A stretch of 42,860 bases of DNA from Prochlorococcus sp. AG-402-K16 (GTDB lineage: Bacteria > Cyanobacteriota > Cyanobacteriia > PCC-6307 > Cyanobiaceae), in the NCBI GenBank assembly GCA_003216795.1, contig QCIH01000012.1, positions 1 through 42,860 on the forward strand, in the 5' to 3' direction. The notes under the pieces are model-generated. The model was not told where the DNA came from. It worked only from the letters and a program-made list of their open reading frames with translations, and ran no database searches. A program made the position numbers and the translations under genes. The number at the start of each line of letters is the position of its first letter. Within the stretch, counting starts at the first letter, position 1. Positions 9,673 to 19,399 of this stretch are shown here, piece after piece.

Positions 9673-10524
9673 TTAGGCGACTATCATTGTACCTATTCCG
9701 GAATTTGTAAAAATCTCAAGGAGTAATGAATGTTTTATTCTTCCATCAATTATGTGGGCAGCTTTGACTCCTTGTGCTAGAGCTCTTATACAGCATTCTG
9801 TCTTTGGAATCATACCTTCAGTCACAATTTTTTTATCAATAAAATCTCTCGCTTCTTTGAGATTAGTTTTTTCGACAAGACTATTTTTGTTATCTTTTTC
9901 TTTTAAAATTCCTTGAGTATCAGTAAGAAGAATAAGTTTTTCTGCATTTGTTGCAGCAGCAATTTCTCCAGCAACAAAATCTGCATTAATATTATGGGAA
10001 ATGCCCTCCATTGTTGATCCAATACTAGAAATAATGGGGATATACCCTCTCGAAATAAGAGGATCTAATATCTCAGGATTGATTTTTGTGACCTCTCCCA
10101 CTAACCCATGGCTCCCATCTCCTAATTCTCTAGATTGAATTAAGTTCCCATCAAGACCTGATATCCCCACAGCTAAGGATCCGGTTTTATTGATGCCTTT
10201 TACAATTTGTTTATTAATCCTACCCATCAGAACCATCTCGACAATTTCCATTGTTTCTTGATCGGTAACTCTTAATCCATTTTCGAATTTAGGAGATATT
10301 TCTAATTTCTTTAACCAATTATTAATCTCGGGTCCACCTCCATGAATTACTATCGGGCACACACCCACTGTTGATAAAAGTGCTATGTCTCTAAAAAAGG
10401 CATTTTTTAAATCATCCTCCACCATAACAGAACCACCATATTTAATAACAATTTTTCTACCTGAGAAACTTTGTATATATGGAAGTGCTTCGCTTAATAT
10501 TGATACCCTTTGAGAATCATTCAT
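9673..10524 (-). CDS. argB: N-acetylglutamate kinase
   Basis: 283 residues, the usual length. It phosphorylates N-acetyl-L-glutamate in arginine synthesis. Diagnostic segments are VIKYGGSVM near the N-terminus (phosphate-binding lysine), [10 protein letters not shown], the [12 protein letters not shown] block, and LTDTQGIL. In cyanobacteria this enzyme is controlled by arginine feedback and PII. It lies 65 nt downstream of the DUF2854 gene and 2 nt upstream of the DUF3153 gene, all on the minus strand. Confidence 0.97.
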   Translation of the reverse strand: MNDSQRVSILSEALPYIQSFSGRKIVIKYGGSVMVEDDLKNAFFRDIALLSTVGVCPIVIHGGGPEINNWLKKLEISPKFENGLRVTDQETMEIVEMVLMGRINKQIVKGINKTGSLAVGISGLDGNLIQSRELGDGSHGLVGEVTKINPEILDPLISRGYIPIISSIGSTMEGISHNINADFVAGEIAAATNAEKLILLTDTQGILKEKDNKNSLVEKTNLKEARDFIDKKIVTEGMIPKTECCIRALAQGVKAAHIIDGRIKHSLLLEIFTNSGIGTMIVA

Positions 10525-10589
10525 TATTAAAAATCATTAAAAACTTGATTGAATTGAGATATCAGGTTTTTACAAATATATCCCCATAT

Positions 10590-11120
10590 TCAATAAAAGA
10601 GAATAAAATCAAATTCTTTTTTATTATCGTCGATAATAAATTCTGATTCAAGGCCTTTGACGAAAAACCTGTTTAATCTTTCTTGTTTATCAATCCATTT
10701 TTCTAGAGGTACAGCGTTTAATTCAAAACGCATTCTGAGACCATTTTTTTCTTCCTTTGTAATTTCTTCTATTTCTTTTAGTTGAGGGGGATTATCTTCG
10801 TCCCATAAATTTAAAGATTCTAATGAAGATTCAAGATGAGCTTTTATCCCATACCTCCATCTTGTAACATCTTTAACTAATGCTGTTAATTCTTTTGGCC
10901 TATTAAATTTATTTGTCGCAAAATTTGTCTTGTCAAACAACTCTACTGGAGGTATTTCGGAAGTCTTCAAACCTAATCCAATTAGAAAAATAGGTACTCC
11001 ATAAAAAAAAGTAGGTACACTTAAATTAACTGAGTCTGTAAAATAAGCAGTCATTCCAACAAAAGCTAATATACCCCCAGCGGTTACAATTAAGTTTCCA
11101 GGCGATAGGTATTTCTTCAT
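10590..11120 (-). CDS. DUF2854 family protein
   Basis: 176 residues. Two hydrophobic segments (about 9-27 and 36-53) are followed by a soluble domain with conserved tryptophans and acidic patches (TRWRYGIKAHLESS). This matches DUF2854, a family I know only from cyanobacteria and plastid-bearing plants, so a thylakoid or plasma-membrane role linked to photosynthetic cells is plausible but unproven. It is the first gene of the minus-strand group with argB and the DUF3153 gene, and is divergent by 42 bp from a small plus-strand gene. Confidence 0.8.
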   Translation of the reverse strand: MKKYLSPGNLIVTAGGILAFVGMTAYFTDSVNLSVPTFFYGVPIFLIGLGLKTSEIPPVELFDKTNFATNKFNRPKELTALVKDVTRWRYGIKAHLESSLESLNLWDEDNPPQLKEIEEITKEEKNGLRMRFELNAVPLEKWIDKQERLNRFFVKGLESEFIIDDNKKEFDFILFY

Positions 11121-11162
11121 TTTGATTTAGTAGAATGAGTTTTAAATGGTCTAACAAGTATT

Positions 11163-11345
11163 ATGCAAGATCCTAATACTGCAAATCAAGGAGATTTAAT
11201 TTTTAAACTTGATCAAGATAGAGCATGGCTATTAGAAAATCTTGATAAGGGTAAATGGCCAGAAATTAGAAGCGAACTTGCCGCACTTGAAAGAAAAATA
11301 AGCAAATTAATTATAAGTGTTCAAGAAAATAATGTTGATATTTGA
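11163..11345 (+). CDS. Conserved small protein (60 aa)
   Basis: A 60-residue acidic protein with no signal or membrane segment. The second half (WPEIRSELAALERKISKLI) has a heptad-like pattern and may form a helix or short coiled coil. I do not recognise a named family. Its separate ATG, sensible codon use and tight fit between two genes (42 bp from DUF2854, 1 bp from the convergent ssb) support it as real. Confidence 0.65.
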   Translation: MQDPNTANQGDLIFKLDQDRAWLLENLDKGKWPEIRSELAALERKISKLIISVQENNVDI

Positions 11346-11346
11346 T

Positions 11347-11772
11347 TTAAAAAGGTATTTCGTCAACTTCAGGTACTAAAGGTGAACTATCCCAACTGGA
11401 GTTTTTGGTCCTTTCTTTTTTTTCAAATGACTCATTATTTTCTTTTTGATCAGACTTGATATCATCAACTGACGATATTTGATGAATTTTTGAAGCTGTT
11501 AGTTCTGGTTGCTTTTCTTTCGTTCCGTCTTTTCTAGTGACAGAATTCATCTTGAGACGTCCCTCAATAACAATATTTTGCCCCTCCTTTAGTTCATCTA
11601 TCATTTCTTGGGCAATATTTCCCCACCCTATGATCTTGAGATCTCTGGTTGGATCTTCACTACGTAATCCTTTAAAATTAACAATCATTTCTGCAATTGG
11701 AGTTTGGTTTTCTTTGGTATACCTCATTTGGGGAGCGTTATTAATGACCGCCTGAATTAAACAATGATTCAT
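11347..11772 (-). CDS. ssb: Single-stranded DNA-binding protein
   Basis: 141 residues. An N-terminal OB fold of about 105 residues (MNHCLIQAVI, then VEGRL-type strands) is followed by a polar linker and the acidic C-terminal tail ending DEIPF, the partner-docking tip of bacterial SSB. It protects single-stranded DNA and recruits proteins such as PriA, also encoded in this window. Only 28 bp separate its ATG from the divergent cobK ATG, so its promoter must overlap neighbouring coding sequence. Confidence 0.95.
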   Translation of the reverse strand: MNHCLIQAVINNAPQMRYTKENQTPIAEMIVNFKGLRSEDPTRDLKIIGWGNIAQEMIDELKEGQNIVIEGRLKMNSVTRKDGTKEKQPELTASKIHQISSVDDIKSDQKENNESFEKKERTKNSSWDSSPLVPEVDEIPF

Positions 11773-11800
11773 TACTTACTATTTAATTAAAGACATACTG

Positions 11801-12598
11801 ATGCAGAATCAAGGAAATTGCTATAAAAATGTTTGGATCCTATCAGGAACTTCGGATGGACCTGTAATAGCTAATAGGCTTCTTGAACTTAATTATTCAG
11901 TATTTGCAAGTGTTTTAAGTTATAAAGCAGGGCAAGCTTATATTGAGAATCCAAAGTTACATATCATTACGGGGAAATTAAATAATAAAGATCAAATAAT
12001 TAATTTCATAAATAAAAATAAAATCACATGCGTTGTCGATGTTACTCATCCGTTTGCTGTAATAATTTCTAAAAATCTTAATAATGCATGTAAAGAGATT
12101 AATACGCCTCTTTTACTATTTGAGAGGAAATCTCTAATAAATAAAACTAATAATTTTTTTTATATTGATGATTTAAAGGATATAAACAACGTTGATATTG
12201 AGAATAAGAATATTCTTCTTGCAATAGGATCAAGGTTCCTTAACGATACAGCTAATCATTATATTAATTGTAAAGCAAATGTATTTGCAAGGGTACTTCC
12301 GACTTATGAGAGTATAACTAAAGCTTTTGGATCATGTATTAAAAATTCAAACATAGCTATACTTGAACCGAGTAAAAATAATAAAAGTATTTTAGAAAAA
12401 AAACTTTGTGATTTTTGGAAGATAGATTATGTTTTATGCAGAGAATCTGGAAGTTATTCACAGAAAAACTGGGAGAGTATAGTTTCTGGAAGTAAAATGA
12501 AGTTATTTTTGGTTAAAAGGCCGAAAGTTAAAAATGATTATTCTTACTCTTTTGATCAATATCAGAATTTGATAAATCACATAATTAAAAAATATTGA
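11801..12598 (+). CDS. cobK: Precorrin-6A reductase (CobK/CbiJ family)
   Basis: 265 residues. The N-terminal VWILSGTSDGPVIA segment and the VDVTHPFA segment near residue 80 are characteristic of CobK/CbiJ, which reduces a macrocycle double bond of precorrin-6A (or the cobalt form) during corrin-ring synthesis. With cobO elsewhere in the window it supports de novo synthesis of a corrinoid. It is followed 13 nt later by cutA on the same strand and starts 28 bp from the divergent ssb. Confidence 0.9.
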   Translation: MQNQGNCYKNVWILSGTSDGPVIANRLLELNYSVFASVLSYKAGQAYIENPKLHIITGKLNNKDQIINFINKNKITCVVDVTHPFAVIISKNLNNACKEINTPLLLFERKSLINKTNNFFYIDDLKDINNVDIENKNILLAIGSRFLNDTANHYINCKANVFARVLPTYESITKAFGSCIKNSNIAILEPSKNNKSILEKKLCDFWKIDYVLCRESGSYSQKNWESIVSGSKMKLFLVKRPKVKNDYSYSFDQYQNLINHIIKKY

Positions 12599-12611
12599 TG
12601 TTTAATTCATT

Positions 12612-12917
12612 ATGGAAGTATTAGTTATGATCACAACTGAATCAAGTAAGGCAAATGCTTTGCGTATGGCTAAATTACTGATACAAAATCAACTTGCAGC
12701 TTGTGTTTCGATAAAGCAAATTTTTTCAATTTATAAGTGGGATGATGATATTGAAGAAACTAAAGAGTTTGAAATCACAATAAAAAGTAAACTAGAATTT
12801 AAAGATTGTTTAATTGATTTCGTAAATAAAAATTCCAGATATGATGTCCCTCAAATTATTTACAAAAAATACCATGCTGAGATGAAATATTATGATTGGT
12901 TGAATAAGACTATTTGA
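12612..12917 (+). CDS. cutA: CutA1 divalent-cation tolerance family protein
   Basis: 101 residues, full family length. Typical segments are the MITTES start, LAACVSI with the conserved cysteine, and the YDVPQIIYKKY block near the C-terminus. CutA1 is a very stable PII-like trimer. It was named for copper tolerance in E. coli, but its role in cyanobacteria is unclear. It lies 13 nt after cobK, probably in the same transcript, and converges on the PfkB kinase gene with 6 nt between. Confidence 0.93.
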   Translation: MEVLVMITTESSKANALRMAKLLIQNQLAACVSIKQIFSIYKWDDDIEETKEFEITIKSKLEFKDCLIDFVNKNSRYDVPQIIYKKYHAEMKYYDWLNKTI

Positions 12918-12923
12918 TTAAAT

Positions 12924-13925
12924 CTATTTTATTAACTCTTTAAGATCAATATTTGATCTAGATCCTAATTGCGTAATTATTTGTCCCGCACAAATTGAAG
13001 CTATCTCTCCGCATTTTTTGAGGGACCAATTGTTTATTAATCCATGGATAAATCCTCCCGCATAGATATCTCCTGCTCCTGTAGTATCAATAATCTTGCC
13101 TTTTGTTATTGACTCAATTATTTCAACATTATTTTTGTTAACTATTAGAGAACCATTGCTTCCAAGAGTTACTATGACTAATTCACATAAGGAAGATAGG
13201 TCTTCTTGGCAGCTTGCTAATTTATCTTTTTTAAATAGACTTAATACCTCGGATTCATTACAAAAAACAATATCTACATATTCATAAATTAATTCTAAGA
13301 AACTCTCACGATGTCTATCTACACAAAATGAATCAGACAAAGAAAGGATTATTTTTGTATTAGATTGTATTGCGATTTGAGCGGCTTTAATAAAAGCTTT
13401 TTTAGCTAATTCGCTGTCCCATAAATATCCTTCTAAATATAAGTATTTGCTTTCCTTAATTACAGTAAAGTCAATGTCTTTTGGTTCAAACTCTACAGAT
13501 GCTCCTAGATAAGTGCACATAGTTCTTTGTGCATCAGGTGTAACCAAAATGATTGAATGAGCTGTTGGAGCACCTTCAATAGTTGGTGGATTATTAAATA
13601 TAGTCTTACTTTTTTTTATATCTTCAGAAAAGAAATTCCCAAATTGATCATTTTTCACTCTCCCTATAAACTGCACATGATTCCCTAATTCTGCTAAAGA
13701 AACAACGGTATTTGCTGAGGACCCACCTGAAATTTGTTTGATCACTTTGCAATTTTCTAGCAATCTCTTAGATTTATCAGAATTAATTAGATTCATTGAT
13801 CCTTTATCCAGATTATTTATCTCAAGAAACTCATCTTCAATATTTACAATAATATCCACTATTGCGTTGCCCAGACCAATGAGATCAACTTTTTTATGTT
13901 CAAAATGTCTAAAGGATTCCTTCAT
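12924..13925 (-). CDS. PfkB-family carbohydrate/nucleoside kinase
   Basis: 333 residues. Both PfkB signatures are visible: SGGSSANTVVSLAELG near residue 65 and DTTGAGDIYAGGF near 280, whose GAGD aspartate is the catalytic base. The overall layout resembles adenosine-kinase-like members, but the substrate cannot be read from the sequence. It lies 15 nt downstream of purA, the adenylosuccinate synthetase gene, which weakly favours a purine nucleoside substrate. It is probably the last gene of proS-psb27-purA-pfkB. Confidence 0.9.
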   Translation of the reverse strand: MKESFRHFEHKKVDLIGLGNAIVDIIVNIEDEFLEINNLDKGSMNLINSDKSKRLLENCKVIKQISGGSSANTVVSLAELGNHVQFIGRVKNDQFGNFFSEDIKKSKTIFNNPPTIEGAPTAHSIILVTPDAQRTMCTYLGASVEFEPKDIDFTVIKESKYLYLEGYLWDSELAKKAFIKAAQIAIQSNTKIILSLSDSFCVDRHRESFLELIYEYVDIVFCNESEVLSLFKKDKLASCQEDLSSLCELVIVTLGSNGSLIVNKNNVEIIESITKGKIIDTTGAGDIYAGGFIHGLINNWSLKKCGEIASICAGQIITQLGSRSNIDLKELIK

Positions 13926-13940
13926 TAATTTGAAACTAAA

Positions 13941-15305
<1,365 letters not shown>

Positions 15306-15332
15306 TTACTTTTAAAAAGTAAATGAATTGTA

Positions 15333-15770
15333 TCAACTTTCTCTTAGAACCATTTTTTCAGCAAGAGAAAATTCTTTGGTTAAACGCTCCTTAAGTTTAT
15401 CTGGTAAAGGTCTACTTGCAAAGTTTTTGTAATGACCTGCCATAGCATTTAATGCTGTTTGCATGGTGGTAAATGATTGTGTTTTATTTACCATCCCCCT
15501 ATTTCTGTATCTGGAAATATAGTCAGTTATAAGAGTAAGAGCCTCGCTTCTCACTTCATCTTTATTTGGAGAATCTTTTGGAGTATCAACTGCTGTTTGT
15601 AATGTTTTAACAACTGAAATTGTATCCTTTGTATAGTCACCTGTCATAGAGGTTTTTGCAGCTATAGAAGGGGAGCTATATAGTATAAAAACAATAATTA
15701 AAGATATTGAAAAAGAAATAGCTTTGGTGAGATTTTTTAAAAATAATTTTGATGTCAATTTCAGTAACAT
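15333..15770 (-). CDS. psb27: Photosystem II assembly protein Psb27
   Basis: 145 residues. An N-terminal hydrophobic signal ends at SIAA; the mature part (TGDYTKDTISVVKTL, DYISRYRNRG, SFTTMQTALNAMAGHY) matches the four-helix Psb27 fold that binds CP43 on the lumenal side during PSII assembly and repair. The cyanobacterial protein is usually a lipoprotein. Here there is no cysteine anywhere in the sequence, so it cannot be lipidated in the usual way and is probably cleaved by signal peptidase I or kept as an anchor. It lies 25 nt after proS and 81 nt before purA. Confidence 0.95.
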   Translation of the reverse strand: MLLKLTSKLFLKNLTKAISFSISLIIVFILYSSPSIAAKTSMTGDYTKDTISVVKTLQTAVDTPKDSPNKDEVRSEALTLITDYISRYRNRGMVNKTQSFTTMQTALNAMAGHYKNFASRPLPDKLKERLTKEFSLAEKMVLRES

Positions 15771-15795
15771 AACTTAGCTCCCAAAAAAATAAGCC

Positions 15796-17598
15796 TTAAG
15801 ACTTTTTATTGTACATTATTTCTGATTCGGAAATAAATGTTTCCAACAATTTATCTGTACTAATTTTAAACTTAGTATTATTTGTTCTAGATAAAAGTTC
15901 TACTTCTTTATTAACAGAATCTCTGCCAATAATTATCTGAAAAGGAATACCAATTAATTCCGCATCTTTAAATTTAACCCCAGCCCTATCGTTTCTATCA
16001 TCAAGAAGGACATCTATTTTATTAATTAAAAAGTTGTTATAGATTTGCTCAGTAAGTTCATTTTGAATAGGATCTTTTAGATTTGTTGGAATAATAATAA
16101 CTTCAAAAGGAGAAATCTGAATAGGCCAACAAATTCCCTTTTGATCATGATTTTGTTCGATAGCAGCTTGAGCTATTCTTGTTACTCCTATTCCGTAACA
16201 ACCCATCCATAAATTTTTTAACTGACCATCCTTATCAGAGAACTTTGCATTTAATTTTTCACTATATTTTTGACCTAGTTGGAAAATATGTCCAATCTCG
16301 ATACCTTTTTTTTCTTTAAGTTCCTCGTCATTATCAATACTTATTTTATCTCCTTTTTTTGCATTCCTGATATCCCAAATTAAATAGTCTTTAGAAGTAA
16401 AAGAAAATTCTTGAAAAACTTTATGGAAATTAACTTTATTACCGCCACTTATAAACCTTGAAAGGTCACTTGCAGAATGGTCAATTATTCTTGTCCATTT
16501 TTTATCCCAATTAGAGCTTGCTTTAATTGTTTTATTATCTAAATCTGGCCCGATAAAACCTAAGGGAAAATCAACTAGATTTTTTTCGATAGTATTTTTG
16601 TCTTCAATCTTTTTAAGATTAAGTAGATTGAAATTATGAAGTTTATTGATTAAGTTAAAAAGCTTTACTTCATTAATGTGTTGATCACCTCTTATGCACG
16701 CAAGGATTGGAACCTCTAATTCACCCTCGAACTGTGCAAGGAATATTACTACTTTAATAATCTGACTAGGGTCTAAATTATTACTATCACAAACTTCTAA
16801 GATTGTTTTTTGATGAGGTGTTTCCAACCACTCTGCAATATTATCTTTTAGTGGAATAGGTTTAGAGGGTAGAGAAACAGCTTTTTCAATATTGGCAGCA
16901 TAAGAACCGCTTTGAGTAAACAAAATGGAATCTTCCCCAGCATCAGCAGTGACCATAAATTCTTTAGATGAGGCACCTCCGATTGCTCCACTATCAGCTT
17001 CAACCCCTACTGTCTGTAGTCCACAAGATTTAAAAATATTTTCATAAGTATTGCCCACCTTTTCGTAGAAAGAAGCCAGATCGTTTTCTGAAGAATGAAA
17101 AGAATAACCATCTTTCATTATAAATTCTCTACTTCTCATTAATCCAAATCTTGGCCTTATTTCATCTCTAAATTTTGTCTGAATTTGATAAAAACATTGA
17201 GGTAATTGCTTATAGGAGTTGATGGTCTCTGATGCAATACTAGTGATCACCTCTTCGTGAGTTGGGGCTAAACCAAATTCTTTACCTTGTCTATCTTTGA
17301 GATTAAACATTATTCCTTCCCCTGCAGTATATCCTTCCCACCTTTCACTTTTTCTCCATAAATCTGCAGGATGAAGTTGGGGTAATAGTAATTTTGTACA
17401 ACCAATACTATTAAGCTCGCTCTCTATTATTGCAGATATTTTTTCAATAACTCTTAGCATTATTGGCATGTATGCATAAATACCGCTGTTAACTCTGCGA
17501 ATATACCCAGCTTTTAAAAGTAATTGATGTGAAATAATCTCAGCTTCAGAAGGTGTGTCACGAAGTGTCCCCAGAGGAAATGAGGTTGTCACGCGCAT
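15796..17598 (-). CDS. proS: Prolyl-tRNA synthetase
   Basis: 600 residues, the bacterial class IIa form with an inserted editing domain (about residues 225-395). Class II motif 2 (FRDEIRPRFGLMRSREF) and motif 3 (GCYGIGVTRIAQAAIEQ) are clear, and a C-terminal anticodon-binding domain follows. It charges tRNA-Pro. The ATG at 17598 is followed by the usual MRVTTSFPLGTLRDTP onset. It heads the minus-strand group with psb27, purA and a PfkB kinase, and is separated by 174 bp from the divergent HTH gene. Confidence 0.98.
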   Translation of the reverse strand: MRVTTSFPLGTLRDTPSEAEIISHQLLLKAGYIRRVNSGIYAYMPIMLRVIEKISAIIESELNSIGCTKLLLPQLHPADLWRKSERWEGYTAGEGIMFNLKDRQGKEFGLAPTHEEVITSIASETINSYKQLPQCFYQIQTKFRDEIRPRFGLMRSREFIMKDGYSFHSSENDLASFYEKVGNTYENIFKSCGLQTVGVEADSGAIGGASSKEFMVTADAGEDSILFTQSGSYAANIEKAVSLPSKPIPLKDNIAEWLETPHQKTILEVCDSNNLDPSQIIKVVIFLAQFEGELEVPILACIRGDQHINEVKLFNLINKLHNFNLLNLKKIEDKNTIEKNLVDFPLGFIGPDLDNKTIKASSNWDKKWTRIIDHSASDLSRFISGGNKVNFHKVFQEFSFTSKDYLIWDIRNAKKGDKISIDNDEELKEKKGIEIGHIFQLGQKYSEKLNAKFSDKDGQLKNLWMGCYGIGVTRIAQAAIEQNHDQKGICWPIQISPFEVIIIPTNLKDPIQNELTEQIYNNFLINKIDVLLDDRNDRAGVKFKDAELIGIPFQIIIGRDSVNKEVELLSRTNNTKFKISTDKLLETFISESEIMYNKKS

Positions 17599-17772
17599 AC
17601 AAAAAAATCCTTAATAATATTTAATTTTATCAATTAAAATGAAAAAATAATTTAAAGTGTCTTGAGTCCCTCAACGCGGCTAGTCTAAAAATATTGTTTC
17701 TGCTAACTTCTTCAGTAATGAAGTCCAAACTCTCTTAAAAGTTCATTATTACTAAAACATTTTCTTAAGTTT

Positions 17773-18123
17773 ATGGAAAATATAGATTCCAATATTTCTA
17801 GCGAAGAGGAATTAGTAGGTATTGATGAAGTTCAAAAATTCCTTAACAGATCAAGAGCTTCTGTCTATAGGTATACAAATACAGATTTAAGAAATCTAAA
17901 CCCTAGCTTTAATCCAAGAAAATTAAATCCCGAATTTAGAACTGATCAAAAAGATCCTTTAAAGTTTCATCCTAATGAAGTAGCAAGATTTGCAAAAGAT
18001 ATTCTAAGAATTAAGGAGGTTACTGTAGAGGTTTTTAATACACCTTCTTCCGCCGCTCAAAATATACTGGTGCAAATATTAGACGAATTAAAATGTATTA
18101 GGTCTTTACTAGAAAAAGAGTAA
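17773..18123 (+). CDS. Helix-turn-helix protein, unknown target
   Basis: 116 residues. Residues 16-40 (VGIDEVQKFLNRSRASVYRY) look like a MerR/excisionase-type helix-turn-helix, and a second segment (HPNEVARFAKDIL) may complete a winged-helix lobe. The C-terminus (AAQNILVQILDELKCIRSLL) is predicted to be helical and could dimerise. A DNA-binding role is an inference from this pattern; I know no characterised homologue. It has its own upstream region shared with proS. Nothing suggests a mobile origin. Confidence 0.7.
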   Translation: MENIDSNISSEEELVGIDEVQKFLNRSRASVYRYTNTDLRNLNPSFNPRKLNPEFRTDQKDPLKFHPNEVARFAKDILRIKEVTVEVFNTPSSAAQNILVQILDELKCIRSLLEKE

Positions 18124-18218
18124 TTAAAAGTTACTAATCAATGTTTTGATTTATTGACATTTTGAATGTAGGATAATGGTGTTTATTTATCTCCTTAATC
18201 TTTACCAATTAAGAGTTC

Positions 18219-18473
18219 TTGAGTTACACGAAATCAAAGCAGTTTATTCAAAGTAAATCAAGCCAAGAACCTTCAGATGGTTCTGCTCGAAATGATTTTG
18301 AAAGAGATGATGATGACCCCTTAAGTATTAGGAGTTTATCTATAACATCTTTAGGTATTATTTTTGCCTTTTTGACAATTTTTTTACCTTCAATAAGCAT
18401 TTTAATTGGAAGACCTTTATCTCAAGGAAACGAGATGATGCATAATCACAATTTTAAAAAAGATGGACCTTAG
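18219..18473 (+). CDS. Small single-span membrane protein (84 aa)
   Basis: 84 residues from TTG at 18219. A polar, acidic N-terminus (residues 1-38, with a run of four aspartates) precedes one hydrophobic span (about 44-66), then a short histidine-containing tail. No family recognised. Its last 11 bases overlap the pyrophosphatase gene start, which argues that it is translated in the same transcript. The start is uncertain because no ATG lies near the N-terminus. Confidence 0.6.
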   Translation: MSYTKSKQFIQSKSSQEPSDGSARNDFERDDDDPLSIRSLSITSLGIIFAFLTIFLPSISILIGRPLSQGNEMMHNHNFKKDGP

Positions 18474-19017
18474 TTCAATACCTCCATCTCCAATGAAGGG
18501 AATAGTAAATATTGTTGTTGAAATACCCGCTGGGAGTAGGAATAAATATGAATATTGCTCAGATGCAGGAATAATGGCCTTAGACAGAGTATTGCATTCT
18601 TCAGTAAGGTACCCTTTTGATTATGGTTTTATCCCAAATACCCTCGCTGATGATGGTGCTCCTCTTGATGCAATGGTGATAATGGATGAGCCTACTTTTG
18701 CGGGTTGTTTAATAAAAGCTAGACCTATTGGAGTTTTGGATATGCATGATTGTGGTGCATATGATGGAAAACTTTTATGTGTGCCTATGGCTAATCCTAG
18801 GCAGGCTAATATCGTAAGTATTAATCAAATTGCTCCTAATCAGCTTGAGGATGTTGCTGAATTTTTTAGAACAAGTAAAGGGCTTGATGGAAGAACAGTT
18901 CAAATTGACGGTTGGAGAGATTTTGATGTAGTTGAAAATTTATTGAAAAGTTGTATACCCCTAAAAAAGAAAAGTCTTAGAGTGCTTAAAAAATCAAAAA
19001 TTAGTAAATTAAATTGA
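18463..19017 (+). CDS. ppa: Class I inorganic pyrophosphatase homologue with altered active site
   Basis: 184 residues of the standard cyanobacterial Ppa type (MDLSSIP onset, YPFDYGFIPNT). Most residues of the E. coli active site have counterparts (NKYEY, LDRVL, MHDCGAYDGK). Two do not: the signature reads DGAPLDA, with Ala where Asp67 belongs, and the Tyr-Lys pair reads Ser-Lys (RTSKGL), replacing Tyr141. Activity may be reduced or lost. The C-terminus has a basic, lysine-rich extension. It overlaps the preceding small membrane protein gene by 11 nt and the following ArsC/Spx-like gene by 4 nt (TTGA). Confidence 0.93.
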   Translation: MDLSSIPPSPMKGIVNIVVEIPAGSRNKYEYCSDAGIMALDRVLHSSVRYPFDYGFIPNTLADDGAPLDAMVIMDEPTFAGCLIKARPIGVLDMHDCGAYDGKLLCVPMANPRQANIVSINQIAPNQLEDVAEFFRTSKGLDGRTVQIDGWRDFDVVENLLKSCIPLKKKSLRVLKKSKISKLN

Positions 19018-19370
19018 AAAAAATAATTTTTTATAGTTATTTAAAATGCTCTACTTGTAGAAAAGCTGCAAAGTGGCTTAAAAGCAAAGATTTCGAATTC
19101 CAATTAATTAATATTGTGAAAGAACCACCTCTTGTTAATTATTTGAATCTAGCTTTAGAACAATTCTCTGATGATAAGAAAAGGATTTTTAATACAAGAG
19201 GTAAAGCCTTTAAAACTCTTAATATTGATGTTTATAGCTTATCAAGTGAAGAAATTATTCAACTTCTTTTACGTGATGGTAAATTAATAAAAAGACCATT
19301 TTTGATTTACGAAGGAAAAAAAATAATATTAGGATTTAATGAAATTGAATATACCAAACAATTTATATAA
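19014..19370 (+). CDS. ArsC/Spx-family thioredoxin-fold protein
   Basis: 118 residues from TTG at 19014, overlapping the previous stop as TTGA. The N-terminus holds CSTC at residues 12-15 on a thioredoxin-like beta strand, and KRPFLI near residue 98 supplies the conserved arginine of the arsenate reductase/Spx superfamily. The CxxC motif is more like Spx-type proteins than classical ArsC. Spx regulators work through RNA polymerase in Firmicutes; that role is not shown in cyanobacteria. Both a reductase and a redox regulator are possible. Confidence 0.85.
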   Translation: MKKIIFYSYLKCSTCRKAAKWLKSKDFEFQLINIVKEPPLVNYLNLALEQFSDDKKRIFNTRGKAFKTLNIDVYSLSSEEIIQLLLRDGKLIKRPFLIYEGKKIILGFNEIEYTKQFI

Positions 19371-19399
19371 GTTTAAAAAATCAAGACTTTATTAATTTT

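Noticed and set aside
18154..18177. TTGACA followed by GATAAT as a promoter for the 84-residue protein gene
   Set aside because: The spacer is only 12 nt, too short for a sigma-70 promoter.
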